64,000 nt of DNA, taken from assembly GCF_014356525.2 (NCBI RefSeq), contig NC_052507.1, positions 61,437,295 to 61,501,294 on the forward strand, in the 5' to 3' direction. A model generated the notes under the pieces. The model saw only the letters and a list, made by a program, of their open reading frames with translations. It made no database searches and had not been told where the DNA came from. The position numbers were made by a program, and so were the translations under genes. Shown here piece by piece: positions 61,851 through 64,000 of this stretch (within the stretch, counting starts at the first letter, position 1; every line of letters begins with the position of its first letter). This stretch comes from Nilaparvata lugens. Lineage: Eukaryota > Arthropoda > Insecta > Hemiptera > Delphacidae.

Positions 61851-63862
61851 GGTTTGGTTTGTGTGTTGGTTTCTGTGTTCTTTGTTGGTTTAATCTGGTT
61901 GCATGCGCTAATGTGTAGTTTGTACTTATTTGATGTGGTGGCGGTTTATAATTTCTATTATAATTATTGTGAGCATAACCATTATTTGTGTTTAATCGAT
62001 CACGGCCATCATAATAATTTCTGCATTTATTTTGCTGTAAGTAATGATTTGTTGGGTGATTTTAAAAACTTCTGTTATTCCAATTGTTATTTTTTTATGA
62101 TCATAGCGGTGTTCAAATTGAGGAGTAGATTGGGAGCAATCATACAGTGCTGGTTCATAAATTTGGCTGGTGTGCTGAATAATTTTTGAATTATGTTGAT
62201 TCTGTGTATACATTTGATCTGACCAGTGATTTGATATTGCCATCACAGATTGTATGCCATATAGATGATTTATTAATTATTCACAATCAGTTATTGGTTG
62301 AGTGGCGAGCGTCATTCTAACTTGATAAGGTAGCTTTTTCAAAATGATACTCGCTAATGCAGATTTGTTTATTGGCTCATTCAGCTGAGAATTCTTGAAC
62401 TGTAGGGCAGTGACAAAAGTGGTATATGCACCATCTAGATAAGGATTGAAATCACATGATATAATATCCGCTAGTACATCCAACTGTTTACTTCTGCTCC
62501 AATACTGTTCCAGGAAGAGAGCAATAAACTCCTCCAATGATGTAAACTCATGGGCTCTACTCCAAAAAAACATCAGGGGTTTGCCACTTAGTAAGCTGGT
62601 CAAACGAAGTCACCACATACTCCAAGAGGTGGGTGCAAGAGTTTGTACTAATTTTATTTGGTCAATGAACGGTTGAGGTTGCAAATGGCAATCCGTATTA
62701 TCAAATTTACTCAGTCCCTGCAGTATACTATGTGAATTAATGCTGTCTGCCTGAGTTCCATGAGGTTGTTGCTGAATTTGATTTTCTAATGCTACTATTT
62801 TCTCATGTGCCATCTGCCATTGATTACTACTTGCAATTTTATAAGTCTTTACCTCTTGGTTTAATTGTGTCAGAGTGGATTTTTGTATTTGCAGAGTTCC
62901 ATTTAAAGCTTTACATGTTTCTGTGTTCTGATTTAGATTACTTTGTAATTGGTCCAGTTGTGTGTACATGCTGGTTTGTTCATTTTTCATAGCTGTGATA
63001 CTATTAGTATTTTTATCCACTGTAGTTGATAGGTTTTGGTTAGCAGCTGTAATCTGTTTTTTGATTTCCTATTGGCAATCAGCTTTAATGCTGATTGAAT
63101 AGGTGTGGTGGTTTGTATTGTTAGACTATCTATCCTTTCATTTAGTTCACAGGTGACTGTATCTAACCTCTCTGATAATCCTGCCATAACTTTATCCTGA
63201 CTTTCCCTTTGTAAATTTATCATTACCTTTAGCTCTTCCCTATGATTTTCTACTTTGCTATCAATAGCATCTAATCTCCGTTCTATTGATTGTATGGCGT
63301 CCACTGTCTCCTTCATGCCCTGCTCTACTGTTTATTTATTTGCCTCTTTAATTACTGTGTTTTCTTTTTTAATTTCCTGCATCGTATTATCCATTGTATT
63401 CTGTAGCATAATAGTGAACATACTACTAGTTTGCTCCATTATTACCTTTTTAAATGGATCTAACTCTGTATCTGAAAATATACTTTGTTTTGTCAGATGT
63501 GACTCGGCCTCCGGGGATACTGGATCTGCGGGCTGCTTCTTGCCCCCCTCGACGTTGATCTCTGCTATCCTCTGGTGCAGCGGTGTGTCAGCAGCATCGA
63601 TCTGAGTGGATGACAGAGGTTGCAGACTTTGTGGATCGAAAACTATTGACCCGACACTTCCTGGTTCCCTTTCCCGTGACGTATTGACATCTACCATGGT
63701 GGGAGTTGATGTGCTGGGAGTCAATAAAGTGGGGTCTGTACAACCACCATACATGTATGAAAGTTCAGAGTTTGCAGGAGTGTGGTTCATTATACTAATG
63801 TGTGCCAAGTGCAAATTAAAAAGTGATGAATAATATGCAAAGGGTATTTTATAAGGACACAA
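61851..63862 (-). pseudogene. LTR-retrotransposon gag with long coiled coil (broken)
   Basis: Read on the minus strand from about 63806: MNHTPANSELSYMYGGCTDP, a Pro/Ser/Asp-rich N-terminus to 63332; then a coiled coil over two frames (AIQSIERRLDAIDSKVENHR, 63316-62987, and TSMYTQLDQLQSNLNQNTET, 63020-62610); then the capsid-like core LSKFDNTDCHLQPQPFIDQI and LLSGKPLMFFWSRAHEFTSL followed by FIALFLEQYWSRS (62603-62277); then an Asn/Gln-rich tail (62246-61851). W......L.GKPL.FFW and F..LFL.QYW match the Ty3/Gypsy-type gag core. At least four stops or shifts break it. No LTR, zinc knuckle, protease or polymerase is visible, and the downstream side has decayed. Confidence 0.6.
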
Positions 63863-64000
63863 GGAGGATTTACAGTGGAACAGTTGTGTGCAATGTGCTT
63901 GGATATCAAATATCGAGGTATTTATTACTTAAGTTTTTATAATACCCTAGCGCTCATGTATTGGAATGTCAATTCCTGACTAGCTTACAGACTGTGGCTT
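63863..64000. other. Right edge, no recognisable feature
   Basis: Could be leader or LTR sequence of the gag-bearing element, but there is too little sequence to judge. Confidence 0.3.

Noticed and set aside
1..64000. tRNA, rRNA or other structural RNA genes
   Set aside because: I scanned by eye for tRNA-like A/B-box and cloverleaf patterns and saw none convincing; a covariance-model scan would be needed to exclude them.

Overview
This window is eukaryotic nuclear DNA, most likely from an insect. I lean towards a hemipteran such as a planthopper, but that is inference. Reasons: it is AT-rich and mostly non-coding, short host exons have clear GT/AG splice signals, and it is packed with transposable elements typical of arthropods (Jockey/CR1-group and RTE non-LTR retrotransposons, Helitrons, a Polinton/Maverick, LTR-retrotransposon gag remnants, foldback MITEs). 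Two 100-base N runs (4532-4631 and 51401-51500) mark scaffold gaps. There is no sign of prokaryotic sequence.

Host genes: the left end (about 1.7-2.9 kb, minus strand) carries two consecutive exons of a Prp3 (PRPF3) U4/U6 snRNP splicing factor gene; the rest lies outside the window or is not recognised. At 13.5-14.4 kb and again at 16.75-17.2 kb (minus) are broken pieces of a TET 5-methylcytosine dioxygenase gene inside a 1.6-kb tandem duplication. A lone, well-spliced exon of an unidentified gene is at 18559-18746 (minus).

Mobile DNA, left to right: a palindromic MITE and small Helitron-like pieces (0.3-2.6 kb); a duplicated block in which an RTE element has inserted beside a Jockey-like element (4.6-7.7 kb, and 21.6-24.2 kb in the second copy); a 0.9-kb foldback (7.9-8.85 kb); a gag fragment; a CR1-like element with an esterase-type ORF1 (9.3-13.4 kb); a full-length RTE with a 10-bp target-site duplication (18985-22213); two decayed copies of one gag-like family (25.4-27 kb and 40.5-41.2 kb); a 113-bp mini-Helitron (27181-27293); a Helitron coding for OTU, partial Rep and partial helicase (29684 to about 35.4 kb), lying between inverted copies of another repeat; several non-LTR fragments (39.8-51.4 kb), including one whose halves are in opposite orientation; and gag remnants at the right end (61.9-63.9 kb).

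The most distinctive unit is a complete-ended Polinton/Maverick at 52173-60402. It starts AG and ends CT, has long terminal inverted repeats, and is flanked by a perfect 6-bp duplication (AATTTG). It keeps a retrovirus-type integrase with chromodomain, an A32-like packaging ATPase and the N-terminal two thirds of a protein-primed DNA polymerase B, but a deletion has removed the polymerase C-terminus. No capsid or protease gene is recognisable. All its large genes carry frameshifts or stops, so it looks like a dead, internally deleted copy.
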